A stretch of 61,465 bases of DNA, taken from assembly GCA_020073105.1 (NCBI GenBank), contig JAIQFW010000003.1, forward strand, positions 1 to 61,465. Reading direction: 5' to 3'. The notes under the pieces were generated by a model, which saw only the letters and a program-made list of their open reading frames with translations, made no database searches and was not told the DNA's origin. The stretch's first letter is position 1; every line of letters starts with the position of its first letter. Below are positions 44,002 through 53,767 of this stretch, piece after piece. The stretch comes from Terriglobia bacterium. GTDB lineage: Bacteria > Acidobacteriota > Terriglobia > Terriglobales > Acidobacteriaceae. Both the position numbers and the translations under genes were made by a program.

Positions 44002-45263
44002 GGCGAGGCAAGGTTCACGGGAGAATTGAGTGGTGGCACAGCCTTGCTATCCGCTGCCCTTGGAACCGGCAGCCCCTTTTCTTGCAGCAGAGAAAGCAAT
44101 TCCCTCTCGAGTGCCTTCCAGATGAGATCCTGGCGAAACTCGTGCCGCACGCGTTCAAGCCCAGCGCTACCCAGTCGCCGCGCCATCTCTGGGTGATCAA
44201 TCAATCCAGAGAGAGCGGAGATCAGAGAGTCGACGTCTCCCACCGGCACAAGTATTCCCGTAATACCGTCCTGGATCGCATCTACGGCACCCGTCGCACG
44301 GGTTGTGACGACGGGCTTCGCAGCTGCCTGGGCTTCCAACGCGGTGTTTGGAAATCCTTCCCGATACGTAGGCAAAGCCATGACATTCATTACATGGTAA
44401 TAGAGGGCGGGATCTCGCACGCTTCCGGTGCGGATGATTTGAGAGTCATCCTGGATCGTTTTGCGGGTGTGGCTGGGAACCGGATCACCCGCTTCAAAGT
44501 CGCCCACAAGCAACAGACGCACAGCTGGATGCTGATGGCGCAGTTTAAGATAGGTGTCGATCAATTCGCAGATCCCCTTGTCACGGGTAAAGCGTCCGAC
44601 AAATCCGATTACCGGAGCATCCGAAGGAATCCCAAGGTCGTTCCGTAAGATGGTGGCTTGGCGCACTCGCTCGGGAGTGGGCGCGAATCGATCGGTCTCG
44701 ACGCCGTTGCTGCTGCCTGATGCCGGAACCACAAATTTGCGCGGATCTGCAATACCAAGAGCCATGGCTTTCTTGCGCAGACTGTGGCTTACGCAGATCA
44801 CGCGGTGGGCACAGCGGCAGGCAACACGTTCCGCGAGAATCAGGCACCAGCGTTTCCATCCGCTGGCCGTCTCGCAACGAAGTCCGCGCAATGTGTAGAC
44901 CCGGCATGGCACTCTACTCAAAACGGAAGCGATGCCCGCCAGCAAGCCGGCCTTCGGGGTGCTGACATTCGTGATTGTAGGCCGGAGACGCTGCATCAAA
45001 TGTCTGAGCCGCCACAGCGAGACCAGATCGGCGAGTCCGCTGATCTCGCGGACCATCGGCACAGCGTAGACCTGAACACCCTCGCCTTCGGCGGCAGCGT
45101 AGAGCTCTGGACCGGGAGAAGAAACAACCGAGACGTCAAACCCAGCTTCGCGAAGAAACCTAAACTGGCCTCGCATCAACCCGATGCTCAGATGTGATGT
45201 CCCGACCTGCATCAGGCGGATGGGAAATTCGAAATGCGCAGCAACGGCTTTGCTTCCTTGCAT
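43998..45263 (-). CDS. GT4-family glycosyltransferase (PglA-like)
   Basis: A 421-residue GT-B enzyme of family 4. The donor-binding half has IGFVGRFTRDKGICELIDTY, LLLVGDFEAGD and the E-x7-E motif EGFPNTALEAQAAAKPVV. The acceptor half starts IRLMQVGTSHLSIGLMRGQF, typical of PglA-like transferases that add a second sugar to polyprenyl-PP-bacillosamine. It starts two bases after the AsnB stop and overlaps the PglC-like gene by four bases, which places it in the middle of one operon. The exact sugar is unknown. Confidence 0.9.
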   Translation of the reverse strand: MQGSKAVAAHFEFPIRLMQVGTSHLSIGLMRGQFRFLREAGFDVSVVSSPGPELYAAAEGEGVQVYAVPMVREISGLADLVSLWRLRHLMQRLRPTITNVSTPKAGLLAGIASVLSRVPCRVYTLRGLRCETASGWKRWCLILAERVACRCAHRVICVSHSLRKKAMALGIADPRKFVVPASGSSNGVETDRFAPTPERVRQATILRNDLGIPSDAPVIGFVGRFTRDKGICELIDTYLKLRHQHPAVRLLLVGDFEAGDPVPSHTRKTIQDDSQIIRTGSVRDPALYYHVMNVMALPTYREGFPNTALEAQAAAKPVVTTRATGAVDAIQDGITGILVPVGDVDSLISALSGLIDHPEMARRLGSAGLERVRHEFRQDLIWKALERELLSLLQEKGLPVPRAADSKAVPPLNSPVNLASP

Positions 45264-45265
45264 AG

Positions 45266-47242
45266 CTAAACCGCGTGAGAAACCAGGTTAGACATCGGGG
45301 GAACTGGCGTGATTTTGTCGCCGGACGGTTCACGGCGTGTCTCCAGCCAGGCTTGGAACATTAAGGCATCCCAGAGGTGGTACTGCCAAGATCCTTGACC
45401 GGACAGGTGGGCAGCCCAGATCTTTCGAATGGGGCCAGGGTTGAAAAAGCCCTGGCTCTTCAGGCGATGTTCGTCGAGCAGGGCCTCCAAGCCTGCCTTG
45501 GGCCGATCGACCAACTCCCTGGGCACGTAGCTATAGAGAAGCTGGCGAAGAAGCCACTTTCCTCGCCCCTGACGTATCTTCATGACGGGCGGAAGAGACC
45601 AAGCAAATTCAACGACGCGGTGATCGAGGAGAGGGACTCTCATCTCCAAACTGACGGCCATGCTCGCCCGATCCACTTTTGCCAAGATGTCATCCGGGAG
45701 ATAGGTGACCGTGTCGAGGAACATCATTTGCTGAGTGAAATCCAAGAAGTGTACCTGGGGACTCTGCACACCGCCAAGGTAGTCCGCATCAGTGCCACCG
45801 ACCACGACGTCGGCTGGATCCGCCCAATGTGAGGTATGCCTTAGATACAAAGCTCCCCGATTCTTCACAGGGAGCATTTCTGCAATCTTGTACAGTTTTA
45901 ATCCTGGATTTCTGTGTTTGGCTTTGTGCGGGAGGAAGGGAGCGCAAATATCCAAAACCGTGTCCCAGGTCTGCGGTGTAACACAGCGGATCGCACCGGC
46001 TAAAGAAGATCTCGCGGAGAGGGGAAGCCAACCGACGGCATTCCAGATCCGGCTGCTCCATACGTGGCGGTTGTATCCACCGAAGAGTTCATCCCCGCCA
46101 TCTCCCGAGAGCCCCACAGTGACATGCTGACGAGCCATCTGGGATACGAGGAAACTCGGTATCTGAGATGAGTCTGCGAAGGGCTCGTCATACATAGTCG
46201 GCAATCTCGGAATGACGGACAGCACTTCTGCAGGGGTTATATAGAGTTCGGTGTGTTCGGTGCCCAGGTGATGGGCCACCGCCGCAGCATTTTGCGCTTC
46301 ATCATACGCGCTCTCGTGAAGTCCGATAGTAAACGTCTTGACCGGCCTGGTGCTTTGTGCCTGCATCAGTGCGGTGACGGTCGAAGAGTCCACCCCACCG
46401 GAAAGAAGACCTCCCAGAGGAACATCCGCTAGCATTCTCATTCGGATTGCATCCCTGAGAAGAGTATCCAGTTGCTTGACGGCCTCCTCTGCAGTGCCGT
46501 GAAACGGTTCCTCACTACCACGCGCCACTGCCTCCTCAAGGCTCCAATAAGGAACTGGCGTCATGTTCGGGGAATGTCCACGGGGAAGACTGAGCAGGTG
46601 GCCTGGTGGAAGCTTGTAAATTCCACGGTAGATCGAATGTGGGGCGGGCACACAGTTGTGCCGCATGTACAGCATCAAGGCGTCGCGATTGATCTCTCCA
46701 CGGAAATCGGGATGAGCGCACAGAGCCTTCAGTTCGGAACCAAAGAGAAATGTTTCGCCCAACCAGCCGTAATAAAGCGGTTTCTCGCCCATGCGATCGC
46801 GGCTGAGATGCAGGATGTGTTCGTGCCGGTCCCAGACTGCGAAAGCGAACATGCCATTGAACCGAGAAAGCGAAGCCTCGACGCCCCAGCGATCGAAGCA
46901 AGTCAGTATCACTTCGGTATCGGATTGTCCACGGAAGGTCGTCGGATAGTCGCCGGAATGTTCCAATTCCTGTCGCAATTCTTGAAAATTGTATAGTTCC
47001 CCGTTATAGATAATGACGAATCTACCGCTCCCGGACACCATGGGCTGGTGACCCATCGGAGACAAGTCAATAATGGCAAGGCGGCGATGCCCTAGGGCGA
47101 TGCCCGCTGCCGCATCGACCCATACACCTTCGCTGTCTGGGCCACGGTGCCTGACAGTGTCGGCCATCCTCTTCGCGATGGCCCGAAGATCTTCGGTGGA
47201 AGTCTGGCGCCGGAGATCAATAAAACCTGCGATTCCGCACAT
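45266..47242 (-). CDS. asnB: Asparagine synthetase (glutamine-hydrolysing) type amidotransferase
   Basis: A 658-residue AsnB-type protein. Cys2 (MCGIAGF) is the glutaminase nucleophile of the N-terminal domain; the C-terminal domain has the ATP pyrophosphatase PP-loop LSGGVDSSTV (about residue 278). Both domains are intact and include GLSGDGGDELFGGY and MRVPLLDHRVVEFAW. AsnB paralogues are frequent in polysaccharide/exosortase loci, where they probably amidate a sugar acid, such as the uronic acid from a UDP-sugar dehydrogenase like the one at 32709. It could also make plain asparagine. It is coupled to the downstream GT4 by a 2-base gap. Confidence 0.93.
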   Translation of the reverse strand: MCGIAGFIDLRRQTSTEDLRAIAKRMADTVRHRGPDSEGVWVDAAAGIALGHRRLAIIDLSPMGHQPMVSGSGRFVIIYNGELYNFQELRQELEHSGDYPTTFRGQSDTEVILTCFDRWGVEASLSRFNGMFAFAVWDRHEHILHLSRDRMGEKPLYYGWLGETFLFGSELKALCAHPDFRGEINRDALMLYMRHNCVPAPHSIYRGIYKLPPGHLLSLPRGHSPNMTPVPYWSLEEAVARGSEEPFHGTAEEAVKQLDTLLRDAIRMRMLADVPLGGLLSGGVDSSTVTALMQAQSTRPVKTFTIGLHESAYDEAQNAAAVAHHLGTEHTELYITPAEVLSVIPRLPTMYDEPFADSSQIPSFLVSQMARQHVTVGLSGDGGDELFGGYNRHVWSSRIWNAVGWLPLSARSSLAGAIRCVTPQTWDTVLDICAPFLPHKAKHRNPGLKLYKIAEMLPVKNRGALYLRHTSHWADPADVVVGGTDADYLGGVQSPQVHFLDFTQQMMFLDTVTYLPDDILAKVDRASMAVSLEMRVPLLDHRVVEFAWSLPPVMKIRQGRGKWLLRQLLYSYVPRELVDRPKAGLEALLDEHRLKSQGFFNPGPIRKIWAAHLSGQGSWQYHLWDALMFQAWLETRREPSGDKITPVPPMSNLVSHAV

Positions 47243-47280
47243 CTAGGAAGACCCCTTCACATGCTTCAGCGGGCAGTCAG

Positions 47281-48300
47281 TCACCGAGAGAACTTTCTTG
47301 GCCTTCCGGAATCTGGCTTAGTTGCTGTGCACTGTATGCCGAGGTTCTTGAAGGACTGAATGTTCGAATAGAGCGGGTTCTCCCAGTCTTGGAACTTATC
47401 CATGTTATCGATTAGGCTTCCAACAATCGACTTCACGTCGCCCGTGGGGTGGAAACTCAAGACATTACTTGCTTTGAGTGTGCTGACCTTATAGTTGCGG
47501 AAATCCTGAATGTGTTTGATCTGGAGGTTCACTCGAATTCCCAGCCGCTCTTCTACAGCAAGTCTTACCAAGTCTGCTATTTCCCCGACGGTATAGTTTC
47601 CCGATGCCACATTGAAAATTCCCGATAGTTTATAGTTCGCCTCAATGGCTCGAATGTAAGCCGTGGCCGCATCTTCGATGCTCAGGACTGGTCTCCAAAT
47701 GGAAGGGTTGTTGACTGTGATCATATGCTGTTTGACCACGCTCTTAAACATAGTGTTAATGACCAGGTCAAAACGCATACGCGGGCTGTAGCCGCAGACC
47801 GTGCCCTTGCGGAGCGCTATGACCGAGAAGCCTTTATCGGCGAGCCGCGCTGCAGCCTGTTCTCCCTGAAGCTTGGAAATTCCATATGCATAGTGTGAAC
47901 TGACCGGACGGGTTTCATCGTATAGTTCGTTCTCCGTATAGCCGTAAACGGAGCACGACGACGCATAAATGTATCTTTTAACCTTGGCTTTCTTGGCCGT
48001 GTAAGCCAGGTAAGCCGGAGCAGCTGCGTTGAAGATGAAATTTTTGCTTGGTGAGAACTCCGCCATGGGGTCATTCGAAAGTCCGGCAAGAAAAATCACC
48101 TGATCATAAGGCTCCAGATCTTCTACGGAGAGATGAAAGATATCCTTATTAAGGATGCCGACTTGCGGTGGCAAGTGGTTGCCGAACCAAAAGAGATCGA
48201 CCACATCCACCTTGTAGCCGCGATCGAGCAGTTTCGGAATGAGGACGCTGCCCACATAGCCAGCACCTCCCGCAACAAGGAGTCTCATTGTTTTTCCCAT
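47281..48300 (-). CDS. Extended-SDR sugar epimerase/dehydratase
   Basis: A 339-residue NAD-dependent SDR: GGAGYVGS (residues 11-18), SSCSVYGYTE (114-123) and Tyr139/Lys143 in YAYGISK. The same SSCSVYG and the C-terminal SDFRNYKVS and LYSN segments appear in the membrane-anchored SDR at 39632, so the two are paralogues. Both lack the STDEVYG of dehydratases. It probably epimerises or reduces a UDP- or GDP-sugar. It lies upstream of AsnB with a 38-nt gap. Two starts (MGK, MRL) lie 12 bases apart, neither with a good ribosome site. Confidence 0.88.
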   Translation of the reverse strand: MGKTMRLLVAGGAGYVGSVLIPKLLDRGYKVDVVDLFWFGNHLPPQVGILNKDIFHLSVEDLEPYDQVIFLAGLSNDPMAEFSPSKNFIFNAAAPAYLAYTAKKAKVKRYIYASSCSVYGYTENELYDETRPVSSHYAYGISKLQGEQAAARLADKGFSVIALRKGTVCGYSPRMRFDLVINTMFKSVVKQHMITVNNPSIWRPVLSIEDAATAYIRAIEANYKLSGIFNVASGNYTVGEIADLVRLAVEERLGIRVNLQIKHIQDFRNYKVSTLKASNVLSFHPTGDVKSIVGSLIDNMDKFQDWENPLYSNIQSFKNLGIQCTATKPDSGRPRKFSR

Positions 48301-48424
48301 ATTGGACTCAGCTCCCGGTGGCTATTGGAAGTTTGATAACTCTGTGACAGCCAGCCGCCGGGCGAAAGTCTGTGTCTTACTGTCCGGGCCTCGCCCACCT
48401 TATGTTCGGTTTAGTTTCCTGTCA

Positions 48425-49531
48425 CTAATTCTGCAGCTCCGCAAAACACGCGGCGATCCCCCGGGTGCTTGACTCGACAAGGACTGAGTCGAAAACTTTG
48501 TCCCAGGACGCCAATGTCTTTTCTTCACTGTGTCTCTCTTCAGCAAATGCCCTGCCGCGTTGCCCAGCCTCCCTCCTCGCGTACTCATTCGAGGTGTAAT
48601 ATTCGAGGGCTGCTCGCCACTCTTCTCCAGTACCGCATGCCATGGTGAGTCCGCTCTCTTGCATGGCTCTCATGTGAGCAACCGTAGAAGACGCAAGAAC
48701 CGGCATGCCCATACGCCAGAACAAGAGAAGTCTGTTTTCCGGCTTTCCTGCGCAGAGGGGATCATGAAGTGGGATTGGGACTAATGCCAAATCGCAACTG
48801 CACGCTATGGCTGAGAAGGTGCGTTCATTCCAAGCATAAAGATAAGTGTTTGGAAAGATCTTGCGCGCGTCATCCAAAGCATTTCGTTTGAGGAGACGGC
48901 CATTGAGGTAGCGGCCGTATTGCAGAGCCGTAATCACGTGTATCACAAAGGGTCGCGTTCTCTGCAAATCCTGCAGAGCTTCCTTAATCTCGAGCAAGTG
49001 CCAGAGATTCCCAGGCAGGCCCTCCCAAACAAAGTGAAAAACCTCATCGGAGGTATAACCTTTTTTCCGAGCACGCACGACGCTGCCGTGGAGGTCCAGA
49101 ATTGTGTGCACGTTAGGACAGAGAGGGAGTATTCGCTGCTTTTGCTCTTCTGTCGTGCAGATTACCGCGTCGGCACGCCTGCACATCTCCTCGACACCTC
49201 GAGTGTAATTCAGGAGCAACCTCCGGTTCTGACCAACTGCGAACTTTGCAGCCCCTCTAAGAAGACCCTTCAAATCAAATCTAGGGATTGCCAAGTAGGA
49301 GTCAACGAAATCGAAAATGATCTTGGCCCGCTCTCGCGGGTATTGACGCCAGAGGCTGACATCCGCCGTCTGCGTTACCACCACGATGTCATATGCCTGC
49401 GATGGCCGTGCGATCTCGAATGGGATATTGCGTTTCTTTGCGTAATAGCAAAACCTACGCCGATCTCCGGGCGCCTCGAAGGTGGTACTGCACGGGGCAT
49501 ATCCAATGCGCAATTCTCGGAGAGACTTCAT
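48425..49531 (-). CDS. Glycosyltransferase, GT-B fold (GT4-like)
   Basis: A 368-residue GT-B glycosyltransferase without a close named relative. The first half includes YDIVVVTQTADVSLWRQYPR and IIFDFVDSYLAIPR; the second has FHFVWEGLPGNLWHLLEI, CDLALVPIPLHDPLCAGKPE and NRLLLFWRMGMPVLASSTVA, which corresponds to the donor site around the E-x7-E motif of family 4. The ATG at 49531 overlaps the stop of the preceding GT2 gene (ATGA). Acceptor and sugar unknown. Confidence 0.83.
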   Translation of the reverse strand: MKSLRELRIGYAPCSTTFEAPGDRRRFCYYAKKRNIPFEIARPSQAYDIVVVTQTADVSLWRQYPRERAKIIFDFVDSYLAIPRFDLKGLLRGAAKFAVGQNRRLLLNYTRGVEEMCRRADAVICTTEEQKQRILPLCPNVHTILDLHGSVVRARKKGYTSDEVFHFVWEGLPGNLWHLLEIKEALQDLQRTRPFVIHVITALQYGRYLNGRLLKRNALDDARKIFPNTYLYAWNERTFSAIACSCDLALVPIPLHDPLCAGKPENRLLLFWRMGMPVLASSTVAHMRAMQESGLTMACGTGEEWRAALEYYTSNEYARREAGQRGRAFAEERHSEEKTLASWDKVFDSVLVESSTRGIAACFAELQN

Positions 49532-50472
49532 CGTTTCGTACCCACGGCCGCATGCTTCCATAGTTTCCAAAATCCGTCAGAAACTTCCGTGATTTCTACA
49601 AACGAACCACGCGTCAGCGCGCGGCCAAGCCGAATCACAGGCTCAACAAATACAGTCGCCAGCAGCACCGCCGTTGCGCTCAGAGTGGAGAAGTGCTTGT
49701 AGGCGTACAAGATTCTACTGTGCAACGAATAAAAAAGACGCGTTGCCTTCACCTGCTCGCTGCACCCTCCTCCCCGGTGCGCGCCGCGAACGGTGGCGAG
49801 ATAGTAGGAACTCCAGCCTGACTGCCATGCGCGATAGGAGAAATCAAGATCCTCAAGATATACGAAAAAACGCTCGTCAAAGCCACCGAGGGACACAAAC
49901 AAGGTGCGCCGAACCAGGAAAAAAGCTCCGATTACATGGTCTACCATACGGCTCACTTGGTGATCCCATTCTTCCAGCACCAGACCTGGAAAACGACTCG
50001 GGACAAGCCGATGGAGGCCGGTCGTCATCGCCAAGAAATTCCAGGCCTGCGGAAAGCGAGCGCAACTGCGGGCGATTTCGCCGGTCGAGCTAAGGAACTG
50101 AATCCCACAAATTCCAACCTGAGCATTTTCGGGCCGCTGCATGAAAGCCATGGGCCCTGCGAGGGTATCTGGTTCAAGCACAACGTCCGGGTTAAGGAAG
50201 AGCAAATAATCGGCTTTGCTTCCCTTTGCACCTTGGTTGCAGGCCACGGCGAAACCACGATTTATCGGATTGGAAATTACGACCAGTGGCAGCCCAACAG
50301 ACTGCACCCGCTCGAGCGAGACATCCGAAGACGCGTTATCAACGACGACGACTCGATTTAGGCAAAATGATTCTTGTCGTGCTGTTGCTATTGAAGAAAG
50401 GCAACGCTGGAGTTGCTGTCCGGCGTTCCAATTCACGATGACTATGTCAAGCGATGGCATCGGACGCGGCAT
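49528..50472 (-). CDS. GT2-family glycosyltransferase (rhamnosyltransferase-like)
   Basis: A GT-A family 2 transferase of 314 residues. It opens with SLDIVIVNWNAGQQLQRCLS and has DNASSD, NPINRGFAVACNQGAKGSKA and DYLLFLNPDVVLEPDTLAGP, with NPDV as the metal-binding DxD equivalent. The segment IGAFFLVRRTLFVSLGGFDE (with ERFFVYLEDLDFSYRAWQSG) is the acceptor loop typical of rhamnosyl- or galactofuranosyl-transferases. A single hydrophobic helix near the C-terminus (about 260-280) may tether it to the membrane. Starts at 50472 or 50460; the frame to 50592 has no support. It overlaps the next gene by four bases. Confidence 0.87.
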   Translation of the reverse strand: MPRPMPSLDIVIVNWNAGQQLQRCLSSIATARQESFCLNRVVVVDNASSDVSLERVQSVGLPLVVISNPINRGFAVACNQGAKGSKADYLLFLNPDVVLEPDTLAGPMAFMQRPENAQVGICGIQFLSSTGEIARSCARFPQAWNFLAMTTGLHRLVPSRFPGLVLEEWDHQVSRMVDHVIGAFFLVRRTLFVSLGGFDERFFVYLEDLDFSYRAWQSGWSSYYLATVRGAHRGGGCSEQVKATRLFYSLHSRILYAYKHFSTLSATAVLLATVFVEPVIRLGRALTRGSFVEITEVSDGFWKLWKHAAVGTKR

Positions 50473-50640
50473 CCAAAAAGAATAGGCACGGCAATTAGAG
50501 GTAATTCGGCCGGGTTTCAAGTCGCCCGAGAGTTTGCGGTCCCCAGCTACTACTCGAACGCGTTCAAAGCTGTCACGACCAGACCGCTTCACGAATCGAG
50601 AAACTGCCGGATGCGTCGAGTGAGGTTAACATCGAGTCTG

Positions 50641-51951
50641 CTAGTAACTCCCGCGAGCCGGGCGTACAGCGTATGACCTTTCCGCTTCCCGCCCGACAAG
50701 CCAATAATTGATCATCGCCAAGGGTAGGAAGATGGCCCAGAGGCCGTCAAACTTGCCTAAGTATGGATTTGTGGCATTTGCGATCAAGAAGCAGGTCATG
50801 CCCACGAGGACCGGCAGGATCATCCGGCCTAACATTGCCCCCTCCTTGATAACTCTTGTGCCCGTACGATAGATCCAGACAATCCCCGCAGCGTACGCCA
50901 AAAGACCGATGAGGCCTGTTTGACAAAGTAACGCCAAGTAGGACAGTTCGTACGCCCACGGCATCGTCTCGGAGCGAATCGAGCCGTATGCCGGCATACC
51001 TAGGCCAATGCCTAGAACGGGGTGCTCGTGCCATTCTCTGAGCAACGCAAAGTACTGAGAGCGACGCTCGTTTGCGCTATTGCTTACAGTCGTAGCACTG
51101 AAGTCAAAGCTACCGAATAACTCTTCAGCGAGTCTCGTCAGCTTCACATCGTAAATGAATCCCGCTACCAGTGATAAAGCGATCACACCGCACAGACCAA
51201 CTGCGACTACGCGAACGACAAACGTCTTAGTCAGACTTTTTTCGGCATCCGGCTGAAAGGAACGGAACCCGAGGATTAGCAACGGTGCCAGCAGCGTCAC
51301 GAATTGTAGTGCGCGGCGCCCGGAAATCAGCACCACGCCCAAGGCCAAGAACAAACCGATCCACGACCAAACACGCGAGATCCGCCCGCCCTCCTTTGAC
51401 GTGTGATAAGTCACTAGTGTCGCCATCGTAAATGGGATGAGGAACGACATGGAATTTAGCCCGTAGGTGCTGACTTGAATGTACCCATCGGAGAGGCCAA
51501 AACCTTGCCCCTCGCGGAATGACGAAAGTCCCACATACCCGAGGCTCGGCAAGAGACCCGTCTCACTCGCCAGGTAGAGGAACGTATAGATTGGTATGAA
51601 GATTGTCGCGAGTGTCAGGACACGCTCAAGTCCGATCAGTCTCTTACCGGTCGTGATGCTAGACAACAATGTAAAATAAATGATCGGCCAAAGAACATGT
51701 ACTCCTACCATGGGCCAGGCACCTGGTGTTGCCAAAAAGAGGCCCCTTAGGACTAGGAGAAACCCTAGCATCACAAAGAAGAACGTCCACCCGGCTACCG
51801 CAGGGTGCGGCGCAAATTGGCCTTTCAGCAACCTGACAACCACTGATATGAGAACGACCACGAGAAGGCACCCCTTCAACAACGTCAGTCCCGGAGCAGC
51901 AGGAAACGCCACCATGAGGAAGAACAACAAATAGCCGAGCAATGTCCACAT
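50641..51951 (-). CDS. O-antigen polymerase/ligase-like membrane protein (Wzy/WaaL family)
   Basis: A 436-residue protein with about eleven membrane helices and one large periplasmic loop (about residues 275-345, SATTVSNSANERRSQYFALL, then EWHEHPVLGIGLGMPAYG). The HPVLGIGLG segment is the signature of the O-antigen ligase/polymerase family PF04932, which join glycan units or transfer them to acceptor. In a Wzx/Wzy locus it is the probable polymerase. It lies next to the flippase and beta-helix genes on the same strand. Confidence 0.87.
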   Translation of the reverse strand: MWTLLGYLLFFLMVAFPAAPGLTLLKGCLLVVVLISVVVRLLKGQFAPHPAVAGWTFFFVMLGFLLVLRGLFLATPGAWPMVGVHVLWPIIYFTLLSSITTGKRLIGLERVLTLATIFIPIYTFLYLASETGLLPSLGYVGLSSFREGQGFGLSDGYIQVSTYGLNSMSFLIPFTMATLVTYHTSKEGGRISRVWSWIGLFLALGVVLISGRRALQFVTLLAPLLILGFRSFQPDAEKSLTKTFVVRVVAVGLCGVIALSLVAGFIYDVKLTRLAEELFGSFDFSATTVSNSANERRSQYFALLREWHEHPVLGIGLGMPAYGSIRSETMPWAYELSYLALLCQTGLIGLLAYAAGIVWIYRTGTRVIKEGAMLGRMILPVLVGMTCFLIANATNPYLGKFDGLWAIFLPLAMINYWLVGREAERSYAVRPARGSY

Positions 51952-52064
51952 AGACTTTCTACCTCTTGGGAAGGCGACTTAGTCGATCCGACTAACCTGT
52001 TGCCGCTGAGAGAAATCTGAGAAGCAGGCAGTCATAAATTGCCGGGATTCCCGTGGTGCGTAGA

Positions 52065-53594
52065 CTATTGTTTTGAGTTCCCAGAGATCGTGTTGGAACC
52101 AGCTTTACCGGTTACGTGTACCACCATGCCCTGTCGCGGATCAAATCTCGAAACTACATTTCTCTGGATTGAATTTCCCTTCCCCGCTGAGGAGAAGTCA
52201 ATACCGTATAGCAACGAAGGAGTGTCCTGGATATCCTTGATAATATTTCCGGTGATCGTGTTTTCGTTGACCGGTCGTTGGCGGTGCGGATCATCCATCA
52301 GGCGAATTCCTGCTGCCGTAGCCACCTTGCTACAGTTGCCGTGTGTGTGGCAGCGTCCAGGATCGACAATGGTGTTGTTCGTCACCTGAATGTGCGAGGA
52401 CCCAACAACTAAAATGCCGTCTCCCGCCGGACGTCCAATAGTGTTCCCTGACACGATTGCGCCGGCCTGCTGCCAGAGAACATAAATTCCCCAGCCGTAG
52501 AGGGTACCCTCAATGGTGTTTCCGCTGACAGTCTCCCCCCGAAAGTTCTCAGACGTAGGTCCGCTAAACTGAAGAGATAAACTTATCCCGCGGAAGCATC
52601 TCTCTACATGGTTGTTAGCAATGCTAATTCTATTTCCATGCTGCTCCGGACTATTAGGCTCGATGTCCACGGGCGAACCAGGATCTCCGGTGATGTCGCG
52701 AAAGTTGTTGTCGGCAATCGTTACGTCTTCGGCGTCGATCACCGAGATTCCATTACGATGGCAAGCGACGAAGTTGCAGTGCCGGACGCTGATTCTTTGG
52801 CAGTAGGTGTGGTACATGGCGCCGGGCGTTACGGTGTTGGTGAGATAAATCCCATCCATGGGAGCGTTCTGAATCGTCACATTTTGCAGCGTTACATTGT
52901 GAGCCCCCACTAAGGTCAGGCCGTGAAGCCTGGTCACCAATACGACCACCTTCGCGCCTGCCGGATGAGTGCGCAAGAAGAATGCGCGGAAGCTTCCGGT
53001 CGAAGCCTTGAAAGCGGGCACAATTTCCTCATTTGGACCAGGGTCGACGCGAAGCACGGAGTCGATCGTAACGCCCTGCATGGAGTTCAGGAAAGCTTCC
53101 TGCTCTCCCGCCACCGGAATAGCAGCAGCAAGCTGAATCTCGCGCACGACCTGGTCGGATGCAGCAACATCGATTGTGAAACCTTCCAAGGTAATGTCGT
53201 GGTCGGGTTCCGCTGCGTCCGGGTTGCCATAGTTCTGGTTCGCCATCACGGCCGGGAACGTCTTGGAATTCCCTTCCAGTTTGAGAATCGTGTTGTCAGC
53301 TCCAGCTCCGACGACGCTCACTCGTGACCTCAGCACGATGGCCGGGCGGCCTGCTGTCGCGTGAAGTACGAAAGTGCCAGCGGGAATCTGTACAGTACCC
53401 CCTCCGGCTTTAGCGGCTGCGTCGACGGCCTCCTGAATACCCGCCGTCTTGCTTTGAGCCTGATACGCGGCGGGGTTGAAAGTCTGTCCTCGCAGACTGG
53501 GCTGGAAGATGATGAATATTACGCTCAAGAAGGCGATACAACGAACTGCTGAGTAACAGCGGTCAGTACTGCTCGCCTCAACGTTCCAAGTCAT
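52065..53594 (-). CDS. Secreted right-handed beta-helix protein (pectin-lyase-like)
   Basis: A 509-residue exported protein. Signal region at residues about 15-37 (AFLSVIFIIFQPSLRGQ). It then has the pectin-lyase superhelix entry (GIQEAVDAAAKAGGGTVQIP) and a chain of PbH1 repeats from about residue 120 to 500: VTIDSVLRV, NVTLQNVTIQNAPMDGIYL, ISVIDAEDVTIADNNFRD, RISIANNHVERCFRGISLSL, ETVSGNTIEGTLYGWGIYVL, HIQVTNNTIVDPG. Such proteins bind or cleave polysaccharide (epimerase, lyase or hydrolase); in this locus it may process or modify the polymer. Catalytic residues cannot be named from sequence alone. Confidence 0.82.
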   Translation of the reverse strand: MTWNVEASSTDRCYSAVRCIAFLSVIFIIFQPSLRGQTFNPAAYQAQSKTAGIQEAVDAAAKAGGGTVQIPAGTFVLHATAGRPAIVLRSRVSVVGAGADNTILKLEGNSKTFPAVMANQNYGNPDAAEPDHDITLEGFTIDVAASDQVVREIQLAAAIPVAGEQEAFLNSMQGVTIDSVLRVDPGPNEEIVPAFKASTGSFRAFFLRTHPAGAKVVVLVTRLHGLTLVGAHNVTLQNVTIQNAPMDGIYLTNTVTPGAMYHTYCQRISVRHCNFVACHRNGISVIDAEDVTIADNNFRDITGDPGSPVDIEPNSPEQHGNRISIANNHVERCFRGISLSLQFSGPTSENFRGETVSGNTIEGTLYGWGIYVLWQQAGAIVSGNTIGRPAGDGILVVGSSHIQVTNNTIVDPGRCHTHGNCSKVATAAGIRLMDDPHRQRPVNENTITGNIIKDIQDTPSLLYGIDFSSAGKGNSIQRNVVSRFDPRQGMVVHVTGKAGSNTISGNSKQ

Positions 53595-53767
53595 GTCTCA
53601 CCTCCCCTATAAGGAAGCTCCTGTCAGGGTTCATCACCATAGATAGCGCCTACTCTCCTGAGAAAGACCGCGACGATTGTTTGAAGGGTAACTATGAGTG
53701 CACGATTCTCGACAAGAGTATTGAAGCAACACAACATGCTGAGGTCGACAGCGCAATTGCAACGCAA

